DNA of 64,000 nucleotides from Caulobacter rhizosphaerae (GCF_010977555.1 NZ_CP048815.1:4704501-4768500); one strand, 5' to 3'. Counted from the first letter of the stretch, positions 34,399-44,312 are shown. Notes: generated by a model not told the origin, from the letters alone. Translations and numbers: made by a program.

Positions 34399-34872
34399 TC
34401 AAGCCTTTTCCCGATAGGCGATCTCGCCTGGACGCGGCGCGCGCGGGGCCAGGGCCTTGAAGACCCCCGTGCCGGTCATCAGGGTCCGCTCGCCGGCCCA
34501 GATGCGGCCGCGCACGGTGAACACCAGATCCTGTTCGATGAGCAGCTCGCCCGCCCCTTCGACGAAATCGCCAAGCTGGGCCCCAGACAGGAAATCGCAG
34601 TTCAGGCGCACCGTGACCCAGCTGTAGGACTTGCGCAGCGAGATGATCCGCCCCCAGGCCATGTCGGCGAAGCTCATCAGCATGCCGCCGTGGCAATTGC
34701 CCAGGCCGTTGGTGTGGTGCTCTTCCACCCGGAAGCCCAGGGTCGCCTCGCCCGGCCCGGCGCGCTGCTCGTACAGCGGCCCGATCTGCCGGCCAAAGCC
34801 GCGCGACCAGTTGAGCAGGCTGTAGCCCTCGGGCAGGGCCGCGGCCTGGGCGTCGGTGAGATCGTCGGACAT
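34399..34872 (-). CDS. PaaI-type hotdog thioesterase
   Basis: The ATG at 34872 gives 157 residues; a TTG two codons upstream is also in frame. The hotdog fold is indicated by [20 protein letters not shown] (in parts, about 55-75), the HGGxxxxxxD pattern of PaaI-type acyl-CoA thioesterases, and by [18 protein letters not shown]. Such enzymes hydrolyse acyl- or aryl-CoA. It is the first gene of a two-gene unit with the hydrolase at 33476. Divergent from the ECF sigma gene at 35001. Confidence 0.88.
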   Translation of the reverse strand: MSDDLTDAQAAALPEGYSLLNWSRGFGRQIGPLYEQRAGPGEATLGFRVEEHHTNGLGNCHGGMLMSFADMAWGRIISLRKSYSWVTVRLNCDFLSGAQLGDFVEGAGELLIEQDLVFTVRGRIWAGERTLMTGTGVFKALAPRAPRPGEIAYREKA

Positions 34873-35000
34873 GGGCAAAGTCTAACGAGCGTTTGAAGCC
34901 TGGCAAGCGCGACGCTGGGGAAGCCTGGGACGACGCCTTCGCGGTCGGTGTAAGGACGGGACGATCGCCGGCGTCTAACCTTTCGAAAACGGGGCGGACC

Positions 35001-35513
35001 ATGGGCGCTGGACGACAGGAGGACGAGGCTTTCGCGGCGTGGCTGGCGCCGCACCTGGGCGCGCTGCGCCGAACGGCCCGCGCCTTCGCCGCGCCGGCCG
35101 ACCAGCACGACCTGATGCAGGAGTTGATGCTTGCGGTCTGGCGAGCCCGCCCGCGCTTTCGCGGCGACAGCGCCGACACCACCTTCGTCTACCGCGTCGC
35201 CCACAACACCGCCCTGACCTGGAAGCGCGGCGAGAGCCGCCGCCGACGGCGACGCGAGGCGATCGAGGCCGAGATGGCCCTGCGCCTAGAGGCGGACGAC
35301 ACGCCGGAGGCCGACCTGCTGGACCGGCTCTACGACGCCATCCGCACCCTGCCGCCGCTGGACCGCTCGCTGATCCTGCTGTCGCTGGACAGCCAGCCCT
35401 ACGCCGAGATCGCGCGCGTGCACGGTCTCAGCGAAACCAATGTCGGCGCCCGGCTCAGCCGGATCCGCCGCCGTCTCTCGGACCTCGTGGAGAAGCGCGC
35501 CGATGGAGTTTGA
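35001..35513 (+). CDS. ECF-type RNA polymerase sigma factor
   Basis: The 170-residue product from ATG 35001 has region 2 at about 15-80 (DLMQELMLAVWRARPRFRG, TFVYRVAHNTALTWKR) and region 4 at about 108-162 (LPPLDRSLILLSLDSQPYAEIARVHGLSETNVGARLSRIRRRL, in parts), with a basic linker between (RRRRRR). A start at 34893 is open but lacks family sequence. It overlaps the next gene by 11 nt, the usual arrangement with a cognate anti-sigma. The ECF group cannot be fixed from sequence alone. Confidence 0.92.
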   Translation: MGAGRQEDEAFAAWLAPHLGALRRTARAFAAPADQHDLMQELMLAVWRARPRFRGDSADTTFVYRVAHNTALTWKRGESRRRRRREAIEAEMALRLEADDTPEADLLDRLYDAIRTLPPLDRSLILLSLDSQPYAEIARVHGLSETNVGARLSRIRRRLSDLVEKRADGV

Positions 35514-36102
35514 GCGTCTCGAACAGGCCTGGCGGTCCCAGGCCAACACCCCCGACCAACAGGCCCAGGCCTATCTGATGGAGCAACTGATGCACGCGCT
35601 GAAAGCCCGCCGCCGCGGCGAGATCCTGCTGTTCGCCATCCCCGTCGCGGCCATGGCCCTGTTCACCGCCATCGCCGCGCGCTCGATCCTGATCGGCCAG
35701 ACCGATCTTGGCCGCGAGTGGGGCGCCCTGGCCATGCTGGGCGTGTGCTGGGCGATGCTGGGGGCGGTGGCGGTCGCCGCCCTGCGAGCCCGGCGGACGC
35801 CGGGCGACGGATCGCCGGTGCGCCAGGCGCTGGAGGCCCTGCTGGCCGCCAACCGCCGGGCGCGGGTCAACTACCGGATCTTCTGGATGAGCCTGCCGGT
35901 GTTCCTGGTCCCTCTGCTGGTCGCCGTGGTCCAGTTGAACCAGGTCGGCAAGACCACCGACCGCGACATGGGCCAGATGCTGTTGGTGTTCGGCGTCGCC
36001 CTGGGGGCCAGCGTCGGCTGGAACGCCTTGCGATTTTTCAAGGTGCTGAAACCGGAACAGCGGCGGCTGGAGGGCTTGCTGGCGGCGTATGAGGGTTCGT
36101 GA
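35503..36102 (+). CDS. Four-span membrane protein, candidate anti-sigma partner
   Basis: The ATG at 35503 lies inside the sigma gene and gives 199 residues. An N-terminal cytoplasmic part of about 42 residues (FERLEQAWRSQANTPDQQAQAYLMEQLMHALKARRR, in parts) is followed by two membrane segments at about 46-65 and 75-95. A second pair follows at about 128-145 and 158-177. It lacks the HxxxCxxC zinc motif of ZAS-type anti-sigma factors. The overlap with the ECF gene argues that it binds the sigma at the membrane; that is inference. No close family is recognised. Confidence 0.8.
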   Translation: MEFERLEQAWRSQANTPDQQAQAYLMEQLMHALKARRRGEILLFAIPVAAMALFTAIAARSILIGQTDLGREWGALAMLGVCWAMLGAVAVAALRARRTPGDGSPVRQALEALLAANRRARVNYRIFWMSLPVFLVPLLVAVVQLNQVGKTTDRDMGQMLLVFGVALGASVGWNALRFFKVLKPEQRRLEGLLAAYEGS

Positions 36103-36109
36103 GGCTCTT

Positions 36110-36212
36110 GCGTCCTTCGAGGCCCGCTTTCGCGGGCGCCTCAGGATGAGGAGCGTTGTTGCTGAATTCCTCATCCTGAGGTGCGAGGCCCAGCCGAGCC
36201 TCGAAGGACGCA
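36110..36212. repeat. Paired inverted REP-like elements
   Basis: Units at 36110-36152 and 36168-36212 are inverted copies (CGTCCTTCGAGG...CCTCAGGATGAGG). Same family as 30549-30669. The pair lies between the two convergent genes at 35503 and 36218. Confidence 0.82.
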
Positions 36213-36217
36213 GAGCC

Positions 36218-37072
36218 CTACCCCGCCACGGCCCCGAACTTCCCGGCGTTGTAGTCGTCGATGGCCTGGATGATCTCCTCGCGGGTGTTCATCACGAACG
36301 GACCGTGGGCGAAGACCGGCTCGCCGATCGGCTGGGCGTGGCCCAGCAGGACCACCGCCCCGGCCGGGGACTCGAACGCCACCGCGTCGCCGTCGTCGTT
36401 CAGTTCGACTAGGTTCCAGCGCGGGGCCGCCTGGCCGCCGACGACAATCTCGCCGGACACCACGTACAGGAACACCGCTCTGCCCTCGGCCACCGGCAGG
36501 GTCACGACCCCGCCCGGCGCCAAGCGCACGACGCTCATCTCGATGCCGATCAGCGACGGAAACGGCCCGACCACGCCGTCGACCGCGCCCGAGATCACCT
36601 CGATCGTCGCGCCATCGGCCTCGACCTTGGGGATCGCGTCAGCTTGCAGGCCCAGATAGTTCGGATCGGTCATCTTCAGCCGACCCGGCAGGTTGACCCA
36701 CAGCTGCAGGATCTCCAGCGGCCCGCCCGCCTGTTTGAAGCTGGCCGGCGACAGCTCGGCGTGCACCAGGCCGCGGCCGGCGGTCATCCACTGCACCCCG
36801 CCGGGGCCGATCACGCTCTCATGGCCGCCGCTGTCCAGGTGCGAAAGCTCGCCCTCGAGGATGAAGGTCACGGTCTCGAAGCCGCGATGCGGGTGCGGCC
36901 CGAACGGCAGGCCGCGATTGTCGGGCGGATAGACCTGCGGGCCGTGGTGATTGAGGAACAGGAACGGATCCAGCTGCGGGATCGCCGGGCCGGGTAGCGG
37001 CCGGCGGGTGGTCAGGTCGCCGATGTCGTCGCGCTGGGCGGGGTGGAGGCGCTTTAGGGTGCGAGGGGTCAT
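36218..37072 (-). CDS. Pirin-family protein
   Basis: The 284-residue product (ATG 37072, MTPRTLKRLH) is a two-cupin pirin. LDPFLFLNHHGP and FGPHPHRGFETVTFILEGE (about 59-77) hold the metal-binding HxH, with further ligands in VQWMTAGRGLVHAE near 93-106. The C-terminal cupin is shorter and lacks ligands, as usual. Bacterial pirins have been given quercetinase or redox-sensing roles; the function here is open. It is convergent with the candidate anti-sigma gene. Confidence 0.92.
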   Translation of the reverse strand: MTPRTLKRLHPAQRDDIGDLTTRRPLPGPAIPQLDPFLFLNHHGPQVYPPDNRGLPFGPHPHRGFETVTFILEGELSHLDSGGHESVIGPGGVQWMTAGRGLVHAELSPASFKQAGGPLEILQLWVNLPGRLKMTDPNYLGLQADAIPKVEADGATIEVISGAVDGVVGPFPSLIGIEMSVVRLAPGGVVTLPVAEGRAVFLYVVSGEIVVGGQAAPRWNLVELNDDGDAVAFESPAGAVVLLGHAQPIGEPVFAHGPFVMNTREEIIQAIDDYNAGKFGAVAG

Positions 37073-37091
37073 GATCACCGTTCCATCCACT

Positions 37092-37214
37092 TCCATTCAT
37101 CCCGACGAAAGTCGGGACCCAAGCTGACCCTCAGAAGTGCGCTCGTGCGGTTGTGAGCCACCGAGCAAATCTTGAAACTCGGCATGGGTCCCGACTTTCG
37201 TCGGGATGAATGGA
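37092..37214. repeat. Perfect 30-nt inverted repeat pair
   Basis: The arm at 37092-37121 (TCCATTCATCCCGACGAAAG... ) is perfectly inverted at 37185-37214. Each arm contains the palindrome CCCGACGAAAGTCGGG. The 63-nt centre has no gene. It sits between pirin and the ABC1 kinase, both on the minus strand. Confidence 0.9.
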
Positions 37215-37226
37215 GTTTGGAGCGGA

Positions 37227-38621
37227 TCACGCCACCCCCGCCCCGCTGAGCACCGCCGCCTGCCGCTGGGCCAGGCCCTCTTCCGAGAAGCCCTCCAGCG
37301 AACGCTCGAACAGCGCCTTCCAGTTATGCCTTGCGCCCAGGTGCAGGAAGGCCGCGCCCAGGCCGATGGCGGCGCGATCCATGAACACGAACTCGCGGGG
37401 GATCAGCACCGGGCCTTTCGCCTTCAAGGCCTGGCGCACCTTGAAGGCCTCGCGGCGGCCGTACTCGCCGGGCGGCACATCGTCGGCGACGCTGCGCACC
37501 CGGTCGTCCAGCAAGGGACCGTAGATAAACCGGGCCCAGACGTTCAGCACGTCGACAAGGTCGTCATTGAGGTTGGCGAAGCCCCAACTGCGATAGGCCT
37601 CGACCTGCTCGGCGCGGTCGTCGTTCGAGAGCGCGCGGTACAGCCGCACCACGCCGCCCACGAACTTCGGCGGGAAGATGCGGATGCAGCCGAAGTCCAG
37701 CAGGTTCAGATGCGACGCGTCTCGCCATCCATCGGGGCCGCCCCCGGTCCCGCCGAAGGTGTAGTTGCCCAGGTGCGGGTCGCCGTGGATGATCCCCAGG
37801 TGGGTCATCGGGCTCCACCAGGCCTCGAACAGCAGGGCGGCGATCCGGTCGCGGGTGTCCTGCGGCGCGTCCTTGAAGGCCAGCAGGCCCCGCCCCTCCA
37901 GCCAGGTCATGCTGAGCAGGCGCCGGGTTGACAGGGCGGGCACGGGCTCGGGAACCCGGATGTCGTCGCGGCCGGTGAAGAAGGCGCCATAGACGGCCAT
38001 CAGCCTGGCCTCGCGCTCGTAGTCCAGCTCCTCGCGCAGCCGGTCGCCGACCTCGACGATCATCTCGGTCGGGTCGATCGAGCCGTCCATCCGCTTGAAC
38101 AGGCCGATGAGGGCCCGCAATTGGCCCAGGTCGCTTTCGACCGCGCTCTGCATGTCCGGATACTGCAGCTTGACCGCCAGGGCGCGGCTGTCGGGGGCGA
38201 TCGCGCGGTGCACCTGGCCCAGAGAGGCGGCGGCGGCGGCCTCGTGCTCGAAACTCTGGAACCGGGACGCCCAGTCCGGCCCCAGCTCGGCGGCCATCCG
38301 TCGGCGGACGAACGGCCAGCCCATGGCCGGGGCGTTGGTCTGCAGCTCGGCCAACTCGGCGGCGAACTCCGGCGGCAACAGGTCCGGCACCGTGGCGAAC
38401 ATCTGGGCCGCCTTCATCAGCGGGCCCTTGAGGCCGCCCAGGGCCGCCTTCAGCGCCTTGGCGTTGCGGGCGTCGGCGCTGTCGCCGCCGAACAGGCTGT
38501 TGGCGCCGTAGCTGACCGCCGCCCCCGACAGGCCCGCCCCGACCCTGGCGAAGCGCGACATGCGGCCGGCCAGGCGATTGCGTTCGGGGTCTTTCGAGGG
38601 GCCGCGCGGATCGTCAGCCAT
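37227..38621 (-). CDS. ABC1/UbiB-family atypical kinase
   Basis: The 464-residue product has the ABC1 features: a KAAQ at 70-73 (GPLMKAAQMFATVPDLLPPE), a form common in alphaproteobacteria in place of KxGQ, and the Ala-rich loop AAAASLGQVHRA. The ion-pair Lys (LAVKLQYPD), HGDPHLGN catalytic loop and LLDFG metal site are also present. Homologues support ubiquinone synthesis or lipid homeostasis through ATPase activity rather than protein phosphorylation. It lacks a clear C-terminal membrane helix of UbiB itself. It is 3 nt downstream of the NTF2-like gene, probably in one operon. Confidence 0.92.
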   Translation of the reverse strand: MADDPRGPSKDPERNRLAGRMSRFARVGAGLSGAAVSYGANSLFGGDSADARNAKALKAALGGLKGPLMKAAQMFATVPDLLPPEFAAELAELQTNAPAMGWPFVRRRMAAELGPDWASRFQSFEHEAAAAASLGQVHRAIAPDSRALAVKLQYPDMQSAVESDLGQLRALIGLFKRMDGSIDPTEMIVEVGDRLREELDYEREARLMAVYGAFFTGRDDIRVPEPVPALSTRRLLSMTWLEGRGLLAFKDAPQDTRDRIAALLFEAWWSPMTHLGIIHGDPHLGNYTFGGTGGGPDGWRDASHLNLLDFGCIRIFPPKFVGGVVRLYRALSNDDRAEQVEAYRSWGFANLNDDLVDVLNVWARFIYGPLLDDRVRSVADDVPPGEYGRREAFKVRQALKAKGPVLIPREFVFMDRAAIGLGAAFLHLGARHNWKALFERSLEGFSEEGLAQRQAAVLSGAGVA

Positions 38622-38624
38622 CGC

Positions 38625-38987
38625 CTAGCCGAACTGCCGGGAGTCGTAGAAGAAGCGCTCACGAACGATCCTATCGCCCTCCCAGACCTGGTGGGTCAGC
38701 TCTTCGAACCGAAGCGTCTCGCCGGTCTTGTTGGTCATCAGGAACACCCACTGGATGACGACATCGTCGCCGTCATGCAGCACCATGACCGCCGGCTGGG
38801 TGTCCATCTTCGACAACCGCGCCAGGGCGGCCGCCTCGTGCGCGACCAGGACGTCGCGACCCACGCGCGGCGGGGCGTTGTTCTCCTGCATCGAGGCGTG
38901 CGGCGCATAGAAGCGCTCGATCGCCTCGACATGCTCGTTGCGTTCGACGGTGGCGATGAACTCCGCCAGGCGTTCCTTGGTGGGCAT
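38625..38987 (-). CDS. NTF2-like (SnoaL-type) protein
   Basis: The 120-residue product begins with a helix (ERLAEFIATVERNEHVEAIERFYAPHASMQEN, in parts), then the strand-rich alpha+beta cone of the NTF2-like fold, ending FEELTHQVWEGDRIVRERFFYD. Such proteins are small binding proteins or isomerases; a specific activity is not evident. It is encoded between the oligoendopeptidase and the ABC1 kinase on the same strand with 3-11 nt spacing, so it is likely co-transcribed. Confidence 0.87.
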   Translation of the reverse strand: MPTKERLAEFIATVERNEHVEAIERFYAPHASMQENNAPPRVGRDVLVAHEAAALARLSKMDTQPAVMVLHDGDDVVIQWVFLMTNKTGETLRFEELTHQVWEGDRIVRERFFYDSRQFG

Positions 38988-38998
38988 TTAGGTTCCGA

Positions 38999-40789
38999 TC
39001 ACACGAGGGCTTCGAATTCGTCCACCAGGCGCTCCAGCTGGGCGCAGCCCGCGGCCCAGAACGCCTTTTCGCGCGGGTTCAGGCCGAACGGCTTGAGGGC
39101 CTCGACATAGGTGCGCGTGCCGCCGGCGGCCAGCAGGTCCTCATAAAGCGGCGCGAAGGTTTCCGGGTCCTCGCGGCGCTTCTCCATCAGGCCCCGCACC
39201 AGGAGGTCGCCGAACGCGTAGGCGTAGACATAGAACGGCGCGTGCACGAAGTGGCTGACATAGGCCCAGTAGTGCTCGTAGCCTTCGTTCAGGGTCACGG
39301 CCGGGCCCAGGCTCTCGGCCATCACCTCGACCCACAGCCGGCCGATCTGGTCGGGCGACAGCTCGCCGTCCTTGCGGGCCTCGTGGAAGCGCCGCTCGAA
39401 CCGGTGGAAGGCGATCTGGCGGACCACGGTGTTGAGCCCATCCTCGATCTTGCCGGCCAGCAGCCCCATGCGGTCCTTGGGCGTCGCCTCGGCCAGCAGG
39501 CGGTCGAACACCAGGCCCTCGCCGAAGATCGAGGCGGTCTCCGCCAGGGTCAGGGGGGTGTCGGCCAGCAGGGTGCCCAGCGGCGCGCACAGGGTCTGGT
39601 GCACGGCATGGCCCAGCTCATGGGCCAGGGTCAGCACGTCGCGCCGCTCGCCCATGTAGTTCATGAACACATAGGGGTGCCGCTCGGCGGTGACCGGATG
39701 CGAATAGGCGCCCGACTGCTTGCCGGCCCGCGGCCGGGCGTCGATCCACGGCTTGTCGAAGAAGGTCGCCGCCGTATCGGCGAACTTCGGGGCCAGGGCC
39801 TGGAAGCTGTCCAGCACCACCGCCTTGGCCTCGGTCCAGTCATAGGTGCGCGGCGCGGCGGCGGTCAGAGGAGCGTTGCGGTCCCAGTAGTCGAGGGTCT
39901 TGCGGCCCATGACCTTGGCCTTCAGGGCGTAGTAGCGGTGCGACAGGCGCGGATAGGCCTCGACCACCGCCTGCTCCAGGGCGTCGACCGCGTCGGCGTC
40001 GACCTCGTTGGCCAGGTGGCGCGACTGGGCGGGATTTTCGAACCGACGCCAGCGGTCCTCGACCTGCTTTTCGAAGGCCAGGGTGTTGAGCACCAGGCCT
40101 TGGGACGAGGCGCGCCCCTCCAGCGCCTTGGCCAGGCCATCGGCGGCGGCCTTGCGGCGCTTGCCATCGGGATCGGACAGGCGGTTCAGGGCCTCGGGCA
40201 GGGTCAGGGTCTCGTCGCCGACCTTGGCTTGAAGCTTGGCCAGCGTCTCGTCATACAGCCGTACCCAGTTGCTGACGGCCGGGCCGCGGTCGACGATGTA
40301 GCGCTCCAGGTCGGGCGTCAGCTCGTGCGGACGCGACAGGCGCAGGCGGCGCAGCCAGGGAATCCAGCGGGCCGCGGCCGGATAGGCCTTCAGCGCCGCC
40401 TCCAGTTCGCCGTCCTCCAGCTGGTTCAGCTCCAGCGAGAAGAACAGGCTCTCGGCGGCGATGGCCGAGGAACGGGCCCGCAGGTCCGCCTCGAACTTGG
40501 CCCAGGCCGGGTCGTCGCGCGCGGTCGAGGCGGCCAGGCCCGCATAGGCCCCCACGCCCCACAGGCCGTTGGTGGCCTGCTCGTACAGCCGGATCCCGCG
40601 ATCCAGCAGCACGCCCAGGCGCTCGGGCTCGCCGCGGGCCTGGAGGAACAGGCCCTCCAGCGAAGCCAGCTCGTCGTTGGCGGCCTTGGCCGCAGCCAGG
40701 TCGGTCTCGATCTTCGGATCGTCGCGACCAGCATAGAGGTCGGCGAGATTCCACTCGGGCAGGGTTTCGGTCTTGAAGGGCGCGTTCAT
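38999..40789 (-). CDS. M3-family oligoendopeptidase (PepF-like)
   Basis: The ATG at 40789 (MNAPFKTETLPEWNL) gives 596 residues, the size of alphaproteobacterial PepF; upstream in-frame codons lack family sequence. The zinc site is HELGH at 390-394 with a downstream ligand in AETASIFGE. The C-terminal NEGYEHYWAYVSHFVHAPFYVYAYAFG block (in parts) is typical for M3B. It degrades short peptides in the cytoplasm. It leads a three-gene minus-strand unit with the NTF2-like and ABC1 genes. Confidence 0.93.
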   Translation of the reverse strand: MNAPFKTETLPEWNLADLYAGRDDPKIETDLAAAKAANDELASLEGLFLQARGEPERLGVLLDRGIRLYEQATNGLWGVGAYAGLAASTARDDPAWAKFEADLRARSSAIAAESLFFSLELNQLEDGELEAALKAYPAAARWIPWLRRLRLSRPHELTPDLERYIVDRGPAVSNWVRLYDETLAKLQAKVGDETLTLPEALNRLSDPDGKRRKAAADGLAKALEGRASSQGLVLNTLAFEKQVEDRWRRFENPAQSRHLANEVDADAVDALEQAVVEAYPRLSHRYYALKAKVMGRKTLDYWDRNAPLTAAAPRTYDWTEAKAVVLDSFQALAPKFADTAATFFDKPWIDARPRAGKQSGAYSHPVTAERHPYVFMNYMGERRDVLTLAHELGHAVHQTLCAPLGTLLADTPLTLAETASIFGEGLVFDRLLAEATPKDRMGLLAGKIEDGLNTVVRQIAFHRFERRFHEARKDGELSPDQIGRLWVEVMAESLGPAVTLNEGYEHYWAYVSHFVHAPFYVYAYAFGDLLVRGLMEKRREDPETFAPLYEDLLAAGGTRTYVEALKPFGLNPREKAFWAAGCAQLERLVDEFEALV

Positions 40790-40963
40790 GGCCAAGGGAT
40801 ATGGCCCCGCCGAAAGACGCGCGCAATCGTGGCCGCAGCTTTCCGTCGCGAGGGCGGCTCGCCGCATTACCGCGAATTAAAGGGCGTGACGGCGAGTCGC
40901 GCCTTAGGATACCGCCGGTCGGCGAGGGCCGCCGTAGAGGGACCGGGGACGAGGGGCGCATTG

Positions 40964-41359
40964 ATGATCAGGATCACCGCTTCTCTCGCCCTGGCCGTGA
41001 GCCTCGTCGCCGCGCCGTCCGCGATGGCGACCGACAAGCCCCAGCCGATGGGCTGGCTGGCCCAGACGCTCCGCAGCGCCGTGGTGTTCCACAGCTGCAC
41101 CGAGCGGCTGAAGGAGAAGTTCAACATCGGGCCGCTGGACGGCATCGACATCACCCACATGGATTCCGACGGCGACCCGGCGGGGGTCATGGACGTCAAG
41201 TTCGAGGCCGTCACGATCGAGAAGAAGACCCAGCGCAAGAGCCGCTTCGTCGGCGTCTGCCATGTCGGTCGCGAGGGCGAGACCCGGATCGACGCGCGCC
41301 TGATCAGCCAGAACGGCGGGGCGGTTCGTCGCGTGCCGCCAGGCAGGATCGCGGGCTGA
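40964..41359 (+). CDS. Small secreted protein of unknown function
   Basis: The ATG at 40964 has GAGGGG upstream and starts a Sec signal (MIRITASLALAVSLVAAPSA, cleavage after AMA at 23). The mature 108 residues include two Cys (HSCTER, GVCHVG) that may pair. There is also an acidic HMDSDGDPAG stretch that resembles a calcium loop. No family is recognised. It stands alone, divergent from the M3 peptidase and upstream of tacA. Confidence 0.72.
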   Translation: MIRITASLALAVSLVAAPSAMATDKPQPMGWLAQTLRSAVVFHSCTERLKEKFNIGPLDGIDITHMDSDGDPAGVMDVKFEAVTIEKKTQRKSRFVGVCHVGREGETRIDARLISQNGGAVRRVPPGRIAG

Positions 41360-41381
41360 GACGGCGGATGGTCATACCCCG

Positions 41382-41399
41382 TTAAGGGCGATCGTTAAC
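41382..41399 (+). promoter_or_regulatory. TTAA-type paired motif upstream of tacA
   Basis: TTAA (41382-41385) and TTAAC (41395-41399) are separated by 9 nt. The CtrA box is TTAA-N7-TTAAC, so the spacing is off by two; a half-site reading is possible. tacA is CtrA-controlled in C. crescentus. Confidence 0.35.
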
Positions 41400-41509
41400 C
41401 CCTGACTCACGTCTCCGAAACCCGGTCTTTACCCCGCGCCTGTATCACTCTGAACCAACAAGAGCCCTGTCCCATGTCGGACGCGGCCGGTTCACGTGGG
41501 TGTCTGCAA

Positions 41510-42985
<1,476 letters not shown>

Positions 42986-42987
42986 TT

Positions 42988-43027
42988 CCCTTCTCCCCTT
43001 GCGGGAGAAGGTGTCAGCGAAGCTGAC
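42988..43027. repeat. REP-like palindrome left of the IS110 element
   Basis: CCCTTCTCCCCTTGCGGGAG is followed by GTCAGCGAAGCTGAC (43013-43027, perfect 6-bp stem). An inverted relative lies right of the transposase at 44272-44312 and another at 63494-63532. Confidence 0.75.
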
Positions 43028-43051
43028 GGATGAGGGGTCTCTCAAACATCG

Positions 43052-43087
43052 AAAGCCGCGCCAGCCGAAAGGCCGAGCGCGGCTTTT
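43052..43087 (+). terminator. Candidate tacA terminator
   Basis: AAAGCCGCGC and GCGCGGCTTT form a ten-base stem followed by TTGCG; moderate T tract. Confidence 0.65.
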
Positions 43088-43109
43088 GCGTTTATCGACG
43101 CCTTGTCTG

Positions 43110-43302
43110 TTGGAGAAGCGGTAAGCTGCTGGTGTCTTCCGGGACGTCCGCCTGGTGTTCTCAGCACCAGGCGGACCGCCGGCGGAGGGACCGATAACCC
43201 CTGAGCGTTTTGGCGCTGCGGGTGAGCCTGGTCGCCGCTGGCATATCCATGACCCGGATGGTTGCAGGGACGTATGGGTCCGGAGCCACAAGGATGGGAT
43301 CG
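43110..43302 (+). ncRNA. Candidate bridge RNA (seekRNA) region of the IS110 element
   Basis: Non-coding and structured. GTCCGCCTGGTG and CACCAGGCGGAC (43146-43157 and 43165-43176) form a perfect 12-bp stem with a 7-nt loop. IS110-group elements are known to encode the recombination-guiding RNA in this left end. The presence of the RNA here is inference. Confidence 0.45.
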
Positions 43303-44250
43303 ATGGATAGGAACAAGTCTAGCACAACGATCGCCGGGATCGATGTGGGCAAGCGCCAGTTGGATGCGGCCGTGCTCGGCAGGGCCGAGCAGCATCGGGT
43401 GGCCAACGACGCAGCGGGCTGGGAAGGGCTGATCGCCTGGCTGGCGGAACGCGGCGTCAGACGCGTGGGGCTGGAGGCGACGGCGGGCTACGAGCGCGGC
43501 GTGCGGGCCAGACTTGAGGCGGCGGGGCTGGAGGTGGTGGTGCACCAGCCGCTGGAGGTGAAGCTGTTCGCGCGCCTCAAGCGGCGGCGGGCCAAGACCG
43601 ACCGGCTGGATGCGGCGCTGATCGCGGCGGCGACGGCGCAGGTGGACACGGTGCGGGCGGCCCAGGACCCGCGCCTGGCCCATCTGGCCGAACGCCTGAC
43701 GGCCTACGAGCAGATCAGCGACCAGGCCGCCCAGCTGAAGACCTTCATGGAGCATGTGACCCTGCCCGATCTGGCCGCCAGCCTGGGCGAGCAGATCCAG
43801 AGCCTGGCGCGGCTGAAGGCCCGGCTGGCGCGCGAGATCCTGGCCGCGCTCAAGGCCTGGCCCGACCTTCTGGCCCGCTGGACGCTGCTGCGGTCTCTGC
43901 CAGGTGTCGGGCCGCTGGTGGCCGCCAGCCTGGTGATCCGCATGCCCGAGCTGGGCGCCCTCAAGCGCGGCCAGCCCGCCAGCCTGCTGGGCGTGGCTCC
44001 CTTCGACCGCCAGTCGGGCCAATGGAAGGGCCAGAGCTTCATCGGCGGCGGTCGAAGCCGACCTCGCCGCATGCTCTATCTGGCCGCCATCGCCGCCAAG
44101 CGCTTCGATGCCGCCTTCAAGATCTTCGCCGATCGCCTCCTGGCCGCCGGCAAACCGCCCAAGGTCGCCATCGTCGCCGTCATGCGAAAACTCGTCGAAG
44201 CCGCAAACCTCGTCCTCAAGCGACAGCAGCCCTGGGTTCGCCACGCCTGA
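43303..44250 (+). CDS. IS110-family transposase
   Basis: From ATG 43303 (MDRNKSSTTIAGIDVGK) the product is 315 residues; earlier in-frame starts at 43294, 43258 and 43210 run into the non-coding end. The RuvC-like DEDD residues are D14 (GIDVGK), E58 (GLEATAGYE), D100 and D103 (KTDRLDA). The Tnp_20 domain has LRSLPGVGPLVAASL near 196-210 and the Ser-bearing QPASLLGVAPFDRQSG (224-239), then IGGGRSRPRRMLY. No frameshift or stop is seen, so it should be functional. The family recombines DNA with an RNA guide. Confidence 0.92.
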   Translation: MDRNKSSTTIAGIDVGKRQLDAAVLGRAEQHRVANDAAGWEGLIAWLAERGVRRVGLEATAGYERGVRARLEAAGLEVVVHQPLEVKLFARLKRRRAKTDRLDAALIAAATAQVDTVRAAQDPRLAHLAERLTAYEQISDQAAQLKTFMEHVTLPDLAASLGEQIQSLARLKARLAREILAALKAWPDLLARWTLLRSLPGVGPLVAASLVIRMPELGALKRGQPASLLGVAPFDRQSGQWKGQSFIGGGRSRPRRMLYLAAIAAKRFDAAFKIFADRLLAAGKPPKVAIVAVMRKLVEAANLVLKRQQPWVRHA

Positions 44251-44271
44251 TCAACATGGTTGCTCACCCGA

Positions 44272-44312
44272 CCTCGCTCCGCGAGGCCCCCCTCTCCCGC
44301 AAGGGGAGAGGG
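44272..44312. repeat. REP-like palindrome right of the IS110 element
   Basis: CCTCGCTCCGCGAGG (44272-44286) and CCCTCTCCCGCAAGGGGAGAG form two hairpins. Inverted in orientation to the unit at 42988. Confidence 0.75.

Larger units (their letters stand above)
43100..44271 (+). mobile_element. IS110-family insertion sequence (ends approximate)
   Basis: One transposase gene (43303-44250), a structured left non-coding stretch of about 200 nt and a short right end, all between two inverted REP-like palindromes. IS110 elements lack terminal inverted repeats, so the exact ends cannot be read. Confidence 0.75.

Noticed and set aside
39242..41359. Plus-strand frame of 705 codons ending at the small secreted protein
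   Set aside because: Only the last 131 codons (from 40964) have a ribosome-binding site and a signal peptide; the rest is antisense to the M3 peptidase.
43042..44244. Minus-strand frame over the IS110 transposase (400 codons)
   Set aside because: Shadow of the transposase, which has all catalytic residues on the plus strand.
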